A stretch of 64,000 bases of DNA from Flagellimonas sediminis (GTDB lineage: Bacteria; Bacteroidota; Bacteroidia; Flavobacteriales; Flavobacteriaceae): NCBI RefSeq assembly GCF_010500845.1, contig NZ_JAAAMI010000001.1:558001-622000 (forward strand), written 5' to 3'. Below are positions 8,224-18,131 of the stretch, piece after piece. Numbering within the stretch: position 1 is the stretch's first letter; every line of letters starts with the position of its first letter. A program made the position numbers and the translations under genes. A model generated the notes under the pieces. It saw only the letters and a program-made list of their open reading frames with translations, was not told the origin of the DNA and ran no database searches.

Positions 8224-9363
8224 ATGCGATATTCTATTTTAAGTAAAATTTTAGTAACCGTATTCGTATTGTTTACGGGAATTGTATCGGCCCAAAGTCA
8301 TGAAGGAGAGGAAGTTGAAACCGGCGCCCATGATTTGAAGACCGAAATCAAGGAATATATCGACCACCACCTTCTGGATTCGCATGATTTCAGCCTGTTT
8401 TCCTATACCACGGATGAAGGGGAACACAAATACATTGGGTTTCCATTGCCCGTGATCCTTTGGGACAATGGTTTGAAAATATTTTCTTCTTCCCAATTAA
8501 AGCACGGTGAAGGTGTTGCCGAAGTTGATGGCAACTATTACGCACTTTACCACAATAAAATTTATAAGACCGATGCTGAAGGGACCATCAAGTTCGGTGC
8601 CCAGCATGATGAGGACACCCATTCCGAGGATGCATTTGGTGAAAACCTCGTGGTTGAAGATGCCCATCCATCCAACGAAAGGCCATTGGACTTTTCCATC
8701 ACCAAAAATGTGGTCTTTATCGCCCTTGTTGGTCTGTTGATGTTTTTGATGTTCCGTTCCGTTGCATCGAACTATAAGAAAAGCAACATGCCCAAAGGTT
8801 TGGGCAGGGGATTGGAGCCATTGGTCATGTTTGTTCGTGACGAGATTGCCATCCCCAACATTGGCGAACACAAGTATAAAAAGTACATGAGCTATTTGTT
8901 GACCGTGTTCTTTTTCGTTTGGATTATCAACCTATTGGGTCTTACCCCACTGGGTGTTAATGTGACCAACAACATTGCAGTAACCTTTGCTCTGGCATTG
9001 ATTACCTATTTCATCACCACCTTTTCAGGTAACAAAAACTACTGGAAACACATCTTCTGGATGCCGGGCGTGCCTGTTCCCATGAAGATCATATTGGCCC
9101 CTATCGAATTGTTGGGAACCTTCATCAAACCTTTCTCGTTGATGATTCGTTTGTATGCCAACATCACTGCGGGCCACGTGGTACTGATGAGCATCATAGG
9201 GTTGATGTTCATTTTCAAGAACTGGATCGGAAGTCCGTTGTCGTTTGTTTTGGCCTTTACCCTTTCCTTGTTGGAATTGTTGGTGGCCGCATTGCAAGCC
9301 TATATTTTCACCATGTTGTCTGCCCTCTATTTTGGAATGGCAACCGAGGAAGACCATCATTAG
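8224..9363 (+). CDS. atpB: ATP synthase Fo subunit a
   Basis: 379-aa subunit a, the proton-channel half of the Fo motor in the inner membrane. A signal peptide (ILVTVFVLFTGIVSAQS) precedes a long acidic and His-rich extension up to about residue 160, typical of Bacteroidota AtpB. The conserved helices follow, with the essential arginine in LMIRLYANITAGH near residue 305. The start ATG 8224 gives a clean signal peptide; a TTG at 8188 would add 12 unrelated residues. TATTTTTG at 8183-8190 fits the -7 element and may give an extra promoter within the operon, though no well-spaced TTG is seen. It is followed by atpE after 31 bp. Confidence 0.96.
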   Translation: MRYSILSKILVTVFVLFTGIVSAQSHEGEEVETGAHDLKTEIKEYIDHHLLDSHDFSLFSYTTDEGEHKYIGFPLPVILWDNGLKIFSSSQLKHGEGVAEVDGNYYALYHNKIYKTDAEGTIKFGAQHDEDTHSEDAFGENLVVEDAHPSNERPLDFSITKNVVFIALVGLLMFLMFRSVASNYKKSNMPKGLGRGLEPLVMFVRDEIAIPNIGEHKYKKYMSYLLTVFFFVWIINLLGLTPLGVNVTNNIAVTFALALITYFITTFSGNKNYWKHIFWMPGVPVPMKIILAPIELLGTFIKPFSLMIRLYANITAGHVVLMSIIGLMFIFKNWIGSPLSFVLAFTLSLLELLVAALQAYIFTMLSALYFGMATEEDHH

Positions 9364-9394
9364 TTAGAACGTTTAATATTTAAATTCATATATC

Positions 9395-9586
9395 ATGACA
9401 ATTCCAAACATCGTAGGTGCCGGTTTGATCGTAATCGGAGCAGGATTGGGTATCGGTAGAATCGGTGGTCAGGCAATGGAAGCCATTGCCCGTCAACCTG
9501 AAGCTTCTGGTAAAATCCAAACTGCTATGTTGATCGCTGCCGCTCTTATTGAAGGTATCGGTTTCGCCGCTCTTTTTGCAGCTTAA
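9395..9586 (+). CDS. atpE: ATP synthase Fo subunit c
   Basis: 63-aa proteolipid that forms the rotating c-ring. Two transmembrane helices are joined by the polar loop ARQPEAS (residues 32-38), which contains the conserved RQP contact with the central stalk. The ion-carrying carboxylate is Glu53 in IEGIGF. The residue after it is Gly and not Ser/Thr, so I see no obvious Na+ ligand set and the ring is probably proton-driven. It is shorter than the usual ~75-80 aa but complete, as in other Flavobacteriia. A strong hairpin follows before atpF. Confidence 0.95.
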   Translation: MTIPNIVGAGLIVIGAGLGIGRIGGQAMEAIARQPEASGKIQTAMLIAAALIEGIGFAALFAA

Positions 9587-9600
9587 TCACCTGAAGAAAA

Positions 9601-9636
9601 AGTGAAGGCCATAGCGGTTGGCTATGGCCCTTCATT
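9601..9636 (+). promoter_or_regulatory. Intercistronic hairpin between atpE and atpF
   Basis: A long inverted repeat (arms 9601-9615 and 9621-9636, loop GGTTG) can form a stem of about 15 pairs with one bulged base. It has no T-run after it, so it is not a normal terminator. Its place just after atpE fits a role in mRNA processing or 3' protection, which would help make more subunit c than the other subunits; this is inference. Confidence 0.55.
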
Positions 9637-9677
9637 AAAAATGATATAGTATAAAGATTAAAAAACAGTAGAGATAC

Positions 9678-10178
9678 ATGGAAAAGTTACTTGAACAGTT
9701 TTCCTTAGGGTTGTTTGTATGGCAGTTGGTGCTTTTTATCGGACTGCTGCTTTTATTGCGAAAGTTTGCATGGAAACCCATTTTGAATGCCGTTGAGAAA
9801 CGGGAAGAAGGCATTAAAGGCGCCCTTGAGGCAGCCGAGGCGGCCAAAAAGGAAATGCAGAACGTTACTGCCGATAGTGAAAAACTGTTGAAAGAAGCCA
9901 GAGCAGAGAGGGATGCTCTTTTGAAGGAAGCCAGGGAAATCAAGGAAAGCATCATTTCCGAAGCCAAGGAACATGCACAGGTTGAAGGTGATAAAATGAT
10001 CAAGCAGGCGCAAGCTACTATCGAAGCCGAGAAAAAAGCTGCGGTTGCCGACATCAAGGCTCAAGTGGCCAACCTTTCTTTGGAGATCGCCGAGAAAGTG
10101 ATCAAGGAAGAACTGTCCAACAAAGACAAACAACTGAAGTTGGTTGACGATATGTTGGGCAATATCAAATTGAACTAA
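9678..10178 (+). CDS. atpF: ATP synthase Fo subunit b
   Basis: 166-aa peripheral-stalk subunit b. One N-terminal transmembrane helix (about residues 11-28, FVWQLVLFIGLLLLL) is followed by a long charged Ala/Glu/Lys-rich helix that dimerises and reaches up to the F1 head, where it meets subunit delta. The stretch KFAWKPILNAVEKREEGI is typical of the b subunit just after the membrane. Its length is normal and the gene is 4 bp from atpH. A single b gene is seen, so the stalk is a homodimer. Confidence 0.95.
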   Translation: MEKLLEQFSLGLFVWQLVLFIGLLLLLRKFAWKPILNAVEKREEGIKGALEAAEAAKKEMQNVTADSEKLLKEARAERDALLKEAREIKESIISEAKEHAQVEGDKMIKQAQATIEAEKKAAVADIKAQVANLSLEIAEKVIKEELSNKDKQLKLVDDMLGNIKLN

Positions 10179-10182
10179 GCGT

Positions 10183-10722
10183 ATGAACGAGAACAGGGCA
10201 GCCATTCGCTACGCAAAGGCAACGTTGGAATACGCAGTGGAAAAGAAAGCGGCAGAAGCCGTTGAGAAGGACATGCGTTCCATTGCTGCCACCATTTCCG
10301 AAAACAAGGAGCTCCAAGGTCTTTTGGGAAGCCCTATCGTAAAATCGGAAATCAAGAAAAACGTCTTGTTGGAAGTCTTCAAGGAAGCCAACGAGATCAC
10401 CAAGGGACTTGTACAGACCATGCTCGACAACAAGCGTATCGCGATGTTGCAGGAAGTGGCCTATAAATATATCATCCAATACGAAAAAATGAAGGGAGAG
10501 GAAGTGGCCTATGTGACCACGGCCGTTCCTTTGACCGCGGAATTGGAGAAGAAAATCTTGGCCCAAGTGACCAAGGCCACAGGTAACAAGGTGACCATTG
10601 AAAACAAGGTGGATGAGAGCATTCTTGGCGGTTTTGTGCTACGAGTGGGCGACACCCAGTACGATGCTAGCATCGCGAACAAGTTGAACGGATTAAAAAG
10701 AGAATTTACAAATAGTCTATAA
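10183..10722 (+). CDS. atpH: ATP synthase F1 subunit delta
   Basis: 179-aa delta subunit (OSCP homologue), which joins the b-dimer to the top of the alpha3beta3 head. It has the six-helix N-terminal domain starting [18 protein letters not shown] and the C-terminal domain with [21 protein letters not shown], the family signature near residues 145-165. It is followed by atpA only 2 bp later. No odd features. Confidence 0.95.
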   Translation: MNENRAAIRYAKATLEYAVEKKAAEAVEKDMRSIAATISENKELQGLLGSPIVKSEIKKNVLLEVFKEANEITKGLVQTMLDNKRIAMLQEVAYKYIIQYEKMKGEEVAYVTTAVPLTAELEKKILAQVTKATGNKVTIENKVDESILGGFVLRVGDTQYDASIANKLNGLKREFTNSL

Positions 10723-10724
10723 AA

Positions 10725-12305
<1,581 letters not shown>

Positions 12306-12310
12306 CAATT

Positions 12311-12395
12311 GTCATTCTTGCTGGTTCCTGAGCATAGTAGAAGGAAAGGGCAGGAATCCATAACTAAAAAGATTCCGCATCAAGTGCGGAATGAC
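12311..12395. repeat. Dispersed GTCAT...ATGAC element in the atpA-atpG gap
   Basis: A divergent member of the ~80-bp element family also found at 22940-23020, 39542-39632 and 52094-52174. It starts GTCATTC, carries GGTTCCTGAGCATAGT and ends GGAATGAC. Its right side forms a perfect hairpin, ATTCCGCA-tcaag-TGCGGAAT at 12372-12392. It interrupts an otherwise compact operon, so the RNA hairpin must be read through for atpG to be expressed. Confidence 0.6.
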
Positions 12396-12405
12396 AAAAT
12401 AGAAT

Positions 12406-13266
12406 ATGGCGAATCTAAAGGAAATACGGAATAGGATTTCATCCATCGGCTCAACGATGCAGATTACTAGTGCCATGAAAATGGTATCTGCTGCAAAGTT
12501 GAAAAAGGCCCAGGATGCCATCACGGCCATGCGCCCCTATGCGGATAAGTTAACGGAACTTCTTCAAGGTCTAAGCGCCAGCTTGGACGGTGACGGAGGT
12601 AGCGTATTTGCCGAAAATAGGGCCGTAAACAAAGTTTTGGTGGTGGCCATTTCATCCAACAGGGGACTTTGTGGAGCTTTCAATTCCAATATTATAAAGC
12701 AATGCAACACGTTGGTAAACGAAACTTATGCCGGAAAACAGGTAGATTTTGTGGCCATCGGTAAAAAAGGAAACGACATCCTTCGCAAAAAGAACACCAT
12801 TGTTGCCAACCATAGTAAGGTGTTTGATGATTTGACCTTTGACCATGTTGCTGAAATTGCCGAGTTTTTGATGGAGCAATTCACCTTAGGGAATTATGAC
12901 AAGATTGAATTGGTATATAACAAATTCAAGAATGCCGCTACCCAAATTGTGATGTCAGAGCAATTTTTGCCCATTGTAAGTACGGAAGGCGATGCTTCTA
13001 AAGCAGCGGACTATATCTTTGAGCCATCCAAAGTGGAAATCGTAAAGCAATTGATTCCCAAATCCTTGAAAACGCAGTTGTACAAGGCCATCAGAGATTC
13101 TTTTGCCAGTGAGCACGGTGCCCGTATGACGGCCATGCACAAGGCGACCGATAATGCCAAAGATCTTAGGGACCAATTGAAATTGACCTATAACAAGGCC
13201 CGTCAGGCCGCCATTACCAACGAGATTTTGGAGATTGTTGGTGGAGCGGAAGCGTTGAACGGTTAA
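12406..13266 (+). CDS. atpG: ATP synthase F1 subunit gamma
   Basis: 286-aa gamma subunit, the central rotor shaft of F1. The N-terminal coiled-coil helix (NLKEIRNRISSIGSTMQITS) and the C-terminal helix (RQAAITNEILEIVGGAEAL) carry the family signatures, and the globular Rossmann-like part lies between, with SSNRGLCGAFNSNI near residue 82. Full length. It is the last gene of the operon and is followed by a strong terminator. It is separated from atpA by a dispersed repeat element. Confidence 0.96.
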   Translation: MANLKEIRNRISSIGSTMQITSAMKMVSAAKLKKAQDAITAMRPYADKLTELLQGLSASLDGDGGSVFAENRAVNKVLVVAISSNRGLCGAFNSNIIKQCNTLVNETYAGKQVDFVAIGKKGNDILRKKNTIVANHSKVFDDLTFDHVAEIAEFLMEQFTLGNYDKIELVYNKFKNAATQIVMSEQFLPIVSTEGDASKAADYIFEPSKVEIVKQLIPKSLKTQLYKAIRDSFASEHGARMTAMHKATDNAKDLRDQLKLTYNKARQAAITNEILEIVGGAEALNG

Positions 13267-13288
13267 TCCATGAACATATAAAACAGAT

Positions 13289-13319
13289 AAGGCTGCCTTC
13301 GGGTGGCCTTTTTGTTTTT
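13289..13319 (+). terminator. Rho-independent terminator of the ATP synthase operon
   Basis: The arms AAGGCTGCC (13289-13297) and GGTGGCCTT (13302-13310) pair over nine positions (two G-T wobbles) around a TTCG tetraloop, followed by TTTTTGTTTTT. This is a classic intrinsic terminator 22 bp after atpG. Confidence 0.88.
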
Positions 13320-13390
13320 CTGCCATTGTGGATAAAGGCTTTTCCGTAACTTGTAGCCACCTAAACAAGGATTAAAAGAACACGCACCGA

Positions 13391-14857
13391 TTGAATCCGT
13401 TAAAGAGGCTTTTTAAGCAGACTTTTATCTATGGCCTGGCCACGGTCTTGCCAAGGGTGCTATCCTTTTTGCTGGTACCGCTGTACACATCGGTTATGAG
13501 CCCCGAAACGTATGGTGAGATTTCGGTGGTTTTTTCATGGTTTGCCATTTTTAATGTGGTCCTTGCCTACGGAATGGAAACGGCTTTTTTCCGCTTTTTT
13601 AACAAAAATGTCGATAAAGAAAGGGTCATTTCAACTTCGCTGATATCATTACTGGTATCTTCTGTACTGTTTTTTGTGGTGGCCCTAATATTCAAAAAGG
13701 ATTTAGCCTCGTTGATAGATGTCAAGGAATCACTTATAGTCTATATCATCCTGATATTGGCCTTTGACGCCTTGACCATTGTTCCGTTTGCTTGGCTTAG
13801 GGCACAGGAACGCCCCCTTCGGTATTCCATAGTAAAAGTGGCCAGCGTGGCAATGAATTTGGTGTTGAACATATTTTTCTTGACCCTGCTGCCAAAAATG
13901 GCCTTTGAAAATGGCGGATCGCTCTGGACCGCCATGCATAAAGAAGATTTTCAGATAGAATATGTTTTTATTGCTAACGTAATCTCCAGTGGGGTTGCCT
14001 TTTTATGGGTCAGTGGCATCTATTTTGACAGTAAGTATAAGTTTGATAAGCGTTTGTGGAATGAGATGCTCAAATATGCGCTACCGGTAATGGTAGCGGG
14101 ACTCGCATTTACCGTAAACGAGGTTTTTGATCGTGTGCTCCTTGATCGCTTGTTGCCCGAAGATGTTGCCAAGGCGGAAATAGGGAAATACTCGGCCTGT
14201 TATAAACTGGCGGTTTTTATGACATTGTTCGGCACCGCTTTTCGGTTGGGGGTAGAGCCCTTTTTCTTTAGCCACGCAGGGGCAGAGAACCCGCAAAAGA
14301 CCTATGCCCAGATTACCAATTATTTTGTACTCATGGGCAGCCTTATTTTCTTGGGTGTCATGGTCTTTATCGATCCCCTGAAAAAACTATTGGTTCGCGA
14401 TGCCGCGTTTTGGGAAGCGATGGATATTGTGCCCATCATCCTTCTGGCGAGCTTTTGCTTGGGAATCTACCATAACCTGTCCGTTTGGTACAAAGTCACC
14501 GATAAAACCAAATTCGGCGCCTATATTTCATCCGTAGGGGCGATATTGACCCTGGGCATCAACTTTGTTTTTATTCCCAAGGCAGGGTATATGGCATCGG
14601 CTTGGGCCACTTTGACCGCTTATGGAAGTATGATGATGTTGTCCTATTATTTTGGAAGAAAGTATTACCCCATTCCCTATAACATGCGGAAGATCGTGTT
14701 CTATCTTACGGTTTCACTGGTGTTTTCAATCCTTTCCTTCTATGTTTTTAATAGAAATTTAATAGCGGGCAGCATGCTACTTTTGCTATTTTTGGGGTTA
14801 GTATATAAGATGGAAGGGGATAAATTAAAAATCATTTTTTTAAAACGTGGAAATTAA
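13391..14857 (+). CDS. MATE/MOP-type oligosaccharide flippase (Wzx-like)
   Basis: 488-aa polytopic protein of the polysaccharide-biosynthesis (MOP) exporter superfamily, with about 12-14 transmembrane helices. Typical features are the N-terminal [20 protein letters not shown] and a proline-rich second helix. Members flip lipid-linked sugars across the inner membrane. It starts the envelope-gene run 13.4-20.2 kb and overlaps dut by 11 bp. The start is TTG 13391 as no ATG lies closer to the first helix. No glycosyltransferases are near, so the cargo (for example a lipid-linked surface glycan) is unknown. Confidence 0.85.
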   Translation: MNPLKRLFKQTFIYGLATVLPRVLSFLLVPLYTSVMSPETYGEISVVFSWFAIFNVVLAYGMETAFFRFFNKNVDKERVISTSLISLLVSSVLFFVVALIFKKDLASLIDVKESLIVYIILILAFDALTIVPFAWLRAQERPLRYSIVKVASVAMNLVLNIFFLTLLPKMAFENGGSLWTAMHKEDFQIEYVFIANVISSGVAFLWVSGIYFDSKYKFDKRLWNEMLKYALPVMVAGLAFTVNEVFDRVLLDRLLPEDVAKAEIGKYSACYKLAVFMTLFGTAFRLGVEPFFFSHAGAENPQKTYAQITNYFVLMGSLIFLGVMVFIDPLKKLLVRDAAFWEAMDIVPIILLASFCLGIYHNLSVWYKVTDKTKFGAYISSVGAILTLGINFVFIPKAGYMASAWATLTAYGSMMMLSYYFGRKYYPIPYNMRKIVFYLTVSLVFSILSFYVFNRNLIAGSMLLLLFLGLVYKMEGDKLKIIFLKRGN

Positions 14858-15281
14858 AGTCATCAATCGATCAGAACACCAGTTGCCCCACTATGAAACG
14901 TTGGCCTCTGCAGGTATGGATCTTAGGGCTAACGTAGAAAAACCAATTGTGTTGAAACCTTTGGAAAGAGCTATAATACCAACCGGTATTTTTATAGAAT
15001 TGCCCATTGGTTATGAAGCCCAAGTAAGATCACGTAGTGGATTGGCGGCTAAAAAAGGCATTACAGTTTTGAACGCCCCTGGCACCATTGATGCCGATTA
15101 CCGGGGAGAAGTGGGTGTGATATTGGCCAATATCTCTTCTGAGGATTTTGTGATTGAAAATGGGGAGCGCATAGCCCAATTGGTCATCGCCAAGCACGAA
15201 CGCGCCATTTGGGTAGAAGTTGATGCACTTTCCGATACGACAAGGGGTGAAGGTGGATTTGGAAGTACCGGCACAAAATAA
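14847..15281 (+). CDS. dut: dUTP diphosphatase
   Basis: 144-aa trimeric dUTPase, which hydrolyses dUTP to dUMP and pyrophosphate, keeping uracil out of DNA and supplying dUMP for thymidylate synthesis. All five motifs are visible: AGMDLRA (22-28), [20 protein letters not shown] with the catalytic Asp, [10 protein letters not shown], and the C-terminal [10 protein letters not shown]. Full length. The start codon is GTG 14847, inside the last 11 bp of the flippase gene, which implies coupled translation. Confidence 0.96.
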   Translation: MEIKVINRSEHQLPHYETLASAGMDLRANVEKPIVLKPLERAIIPTGIFIELPIGYEAQVRSRSGLAAKKGITVLNAPGTIDADYRGEVGVILANISSEDFVIENGERIAQLVIAKHERAIWVEVDALSDTTRGEGGFGSTGTK

Positions 15282-15371
15282 ATAACCAATTGTCAGGTCT
15301 AGCACAAGTCGAGACTTAAAGTGAAAAAGAAACTTAACCATTAAAGACACCCGCTTTGTCGGGCATATATT

Positions 15372-16388
15372 ATGAAAATAATCGTTCCCATGGCGGGAAG
15401 AGGATCCCGTTTAAGACCACATACGTTGACCATTCCCAAACCGCTCATTCCCGTTGCAGGCAAACCTATCGTGCATCGTTTGGTAAGCGATATTGCCAAA
15501 GTACTGGGAGAGCCCATTACGGAAGTTGCCTTTATTTTGGGTGAACCAGCTTTTTTCGGCGATGACGTGGTGGAAAGTTTAATGGAACTGGCCGCTGAAC
15601 TGGGTGCCAAAGGTTCCATTTACCGGCAGGACCAACCTTTGGGCACCGGTCACGCCATCATGAGTGCCAAAGAATCCTTGAGTGGGCCTGCAGTGATTGC
15701 GTATGCCGACACCTTGATCAGGGCCGACTTTGATCTGGATAAGTCCGCCGATAGTGTTATTTGGGTGAAACAGGTCGATAGACCCGAAGCGTATGGCGTA
15801 GTCAAATTGAACGTGGATTCCGAAATTGTGGAATTGGTGGAAAAGCCAAAGGAGTTTATTTCCGACCTCGCCGTAATCGGAATCTATTACTTCAAGGACG
15901 TGAGCGTGCTTAGAAATGAACTACAACATGTCCTCGATAATGATATTACCAATGGAGGGGAATACCAGATCAATGATGGTATCAAAAGGATGATGGAAAA
16001 GGGCATGAAATTTGTTCCAGGTAAAGTGGATGAATGGATGGATTGCGGCAACAAAAATGTGACGGTGGAAACCAATCAGAGGATGTTGGGCTTTTTGGAA
16101 AGGGAAGGCGAAAATATGATTTCGGATTCCGTGACGCTGGAAAACGCCAACATCATAGAGCCATGTTATATTGGTGAAAACGTGGTGCTTAAAAACACCA
16201 CGGTTGGGCCTTATGTGTCCATTGGGGACAATACCGTTTTGGAAAATTCCACTGTAAAGAACAGTATCATCCAAAACGAGAGTAAAATTTACAATGCCAA
16301 CCTTGATAATGCCATGATCGGCAATTATGTGGTTTTTAATGGTAATTTTGAGTCCATTAGCATAGGGGATTATTCCGTTTTGGAATAA
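15372..16388 (+). CDS. Sugar-phosphate nucleotidyltransferase with left-handed beta-helix tail
   Basis: 338-aa nucleotidyltransferase that makes an NDP-sugar from a sugar 1-phosphate and NTP. The Rossmann-like domain (1-240) carries the signature MAGRGSRLRPHTLTIPKPL at residues 7-25. The C-terminal part (about 250-338) is a hexapeptide-repeat beta-helix (IEPCYIGENVVLKNTTVGPY). This build is shared with glucose-1-phosphate thymidylyltransferases (RmlA-long) and GlmU-like enzymes, and the base and sugar cannot be told from sequence. Next to the flippase it probably serves glycan or envelope synthesis. Confidence 0.85.
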   Translation: MKIIVPMAGRGSRLRPHTLTIPKPLIPVAGKPIVHRLVSDIAKVLGEPITEVAFILGEPAFFGDDVVESLMELAAELGAKGSIYRQDQPLGTGHAIMSAKESLSGPAVIAYADTLIRADFDLDKSADSVIWVKQVDRPEAYGVVKLNVDSEIVELVEKPKEFISDLAVIGIYYFKDVSVLRNELQHVLDNDITNGGEYQINDGIKRMMEKGMKFVPGKVDEWMDCGNKNVTVETNQRMLGFLEREGENMISDSVTLENANIIEPCYIGENVVLKNTTVGPYVSIGDNTVLENSTVKNSIIQNESKIYNANLDNAMIGNYVVFNGNFESISIGDYSVLE

Positions 16389-16427
16389 CTTCGATACGAT
16401 TTTTGAACAGATGGGGACCTGAATCAT

Positions 16428-17348
16428 ATGAAAAAGATGTTTTTTCTTTGGATGGGAGTTGCAGTGTCAGCAATGACATGGAATGCCTCCTATGCCCAAG
16501 AAGAACAGGAAAGTGCCGAGGTGTATCTGGAAGAATATACCGATGAGTTTCAAGAAAACTTTTTTGAGGCACTCAAGCAAAAAGGCATCCAAAATTACGA
16601 CCGCGCCATTGATCTGTTCTTAAAATGTAAACAGCTGGACCCCAATGACGATGTGGTAGACTACGAACTGTCCAAAGCGTATTTGTTGGACAAAAAATTC
16701 GTTCAGGCCCAGGAATATGCCATTGAAGCGCTTCTTGCCGAACCTTCGGATTATTGGTATTTGGACAATTTGGTTTCTGTATTGGAACAACAAGAAAGTC
16801 CTTTGGAAACCATCAAGGCACAGATTCCATATGAAAACCAAAAGTTGAAGGAAAACCTAGCGCTGTGCTATTTCAAAAGAAAGCAATATGCCGATGCCCA
16901 AAAAATCTTGAAGGAATTGAACAATTCACCTTTGGTATTGGAATTGGGGCAAAAAATCAATGATTCCATCCAAGGGGAAAAGGAAAAAACCGCTGTTCCG
17001 GTTGTGCAACAAGAAGAAAGGAATACAGATGACCCTGTTGCCAAGTTGCGGACGCAGTTGGAGAAACTGTTGGCCGCTTCGGATTATAAGAATGCCTTGA
17101 CCGTATCCAAGGAGGCGTTGGACACCTATCCTTTACAGCCCTATTTTTATTTTGCCTATGGCACTGCCCTTAACAATACTTCCAATGCCAATAAGGCCAT
17201 TGAGGTTTTGGAGAGTGGTCTCGATTATCTTTTGGAAGACGGACCTTTGCAGAACAATATGTACAGGGAACTTTCAAAAGCGTATACCCAAATTGGTAAC
17301 ACCCAAAAAGCGAACGAATATTTGAACAAGATAAATTCCGGATTATGA
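16428..17348 (+). CDS. TPR-repeat periplasmic or secreted protein
   Basis: 306-aa protein with an N-terminal signal peptide (MKKMFFLWMGVAVSAMTWNASYAQ) and several tetratricopeptide-like helix pairs: about residues 40-110 (NYDRAIDLFLKCKQLDPND), 130-165, and 220-305 (ALTVSKEALDTYPLQPYFYF). TPR proteins act as scaffolds. Its stop codon overlaps the next gene (ATGA), so it is co-translated with the DUF4292 lipoprotein. This order (nucleotidyltransferase, TPR, DUF4292, EnvC-like) is familiar in Flavobacteriaceae and suggests work at the cell envelope. No specific function can be assigned. Confidence 0.8.
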   Translation: MKKMFFLWMGVAVSAMTWNASYAQEEQESAEVYLEEYTDEFQENFFEALKQKGIQNYDRAIDLFLKCKQLDPNDDVVDYELSKAYLLDKKFVQAQEYAIEALLAEPSDYWYLDNLVSVLEQQESPLETIKAQIPYENQKLKENLALCYFKRKQYADAQKILKELNNSPLVLELGQKINDSIQGEKEKTAVPVVQQEERNTDDPVAKLRTQLEKLLAASDYKNALTVSKEALDTYPLQPYFYFAYGTALNNTSNANKAIEVLESGLDYLLEDGPLQNNMYRELSKAYTQIGNTQKANEYLNKINSGL

Positions 17349-18130
17349 TGATGAAGCGAAGAGTCAAATATGTTAGAACAATGGGAATGCTACTTCTTGT
17401 GCTTACCCTAGGAGCTTGTAAAAGCACCAAATCCGTTACTGGAGGCGAAGCGGATGCTAGGTTGTCCGCAAAAAATATCATCAACAACCATTATACCAAC
17501 CAACCCCGTTTTAAAACGTTGAGTGGTCGGGTGAAGATTGATTATACCAATGGTGACGAGTCACAAGGGGTGAATGTGAGCCTTCGGATGGAAAAGGACA
17601 AGGTAATCTGGATGAGTGCTCCTCTTGGAGTGGTCAAGGCCCACATCACACCGGATAAAGTTTCCTTCTATAACAAATTGGAAAATGAATATTTTGATGG
17701 TGACTTTAGTTATTTAAGCCATTTGTTGGGAACGGACCTCGATTTTGAAAAAGTACAGAACCTGTTGTTGGGCAATGCCGTAATGGATTTGAGAAAGGAA
17801 AAGTATAACTCCGAGATTTATGATGGCAACTACCAATTAAAGCCCAAAAATGCCCAGGAGCTTTTTAAAATCTTGTTCCAATTGGAACCGAAAAACTTCA
17901 AGATTGCGACCCAAGAAATTTCACAGCCTGAAAAAGCAAGACAGTTGAGCGCAAAATATACCTATCAGGATATTTCAGGGAACGTGTTGCCCGATGAAAT
18001 CCTGATTACGGCTGAGGAAGCTGGGGAGTTGACCAAGATCGACCTTAGTTTTCGTAACCTGGAACTGAACAAACCTATGAATTTTCCTTACAAAGTGCCT
18101 AAAGGATTTGACAAAATTACATTAAAGTAA
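17345..18130 (+). CDS. DUF4292 lipoprotein (LolB-like fold)
   Basis: 261-aa predicted lipoprotein: basic N-terminus, hydrophobic stretch MGMLLLVLTLGAC and a lipobox Cys at residue 25. The mature part is the DUF4292 domain, whose beta-rich pattern (LSGRVKIDYTNGDESQGVNV, VIWMSAPLGVVKAHITPD) resembles the lipoprotein-receptor LolB and related LolA-like folds; this resemblance is from family knowledge. Bacteroidota generally lack a canonical LolB, so a role in moving lipoproteins or lipids to the outer membrane is plausible. It overlaps the TPR gene by 4 bp and is followed 1 bp later by the EnvC-like gene. Confidence 0.8.
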   Translation: MMMKRRVKYVRTMGMLLLVLTLGACKSTKSVTGGEADARLSAKNIINNHYTNQPRFKTLSGRVKIDYTNGDESQGVNVSLRMEKDKVIWMSAPLGVVKAHITPDKVSFYNKLENEYFDGDFSYLSHLLGTDLDFEKVQNLLLGNAVMDLRKEKYNSEIYDGNYQLKPKNAQELFKILFQLEPKNFKIATQEISQPEKARQLSAKYTYQDISGNVLPDEILITAEEAGELTKIDLSFRNLELNKPMNFPYKVPKGFDKITLK

Positions 18131-18131
18131 T

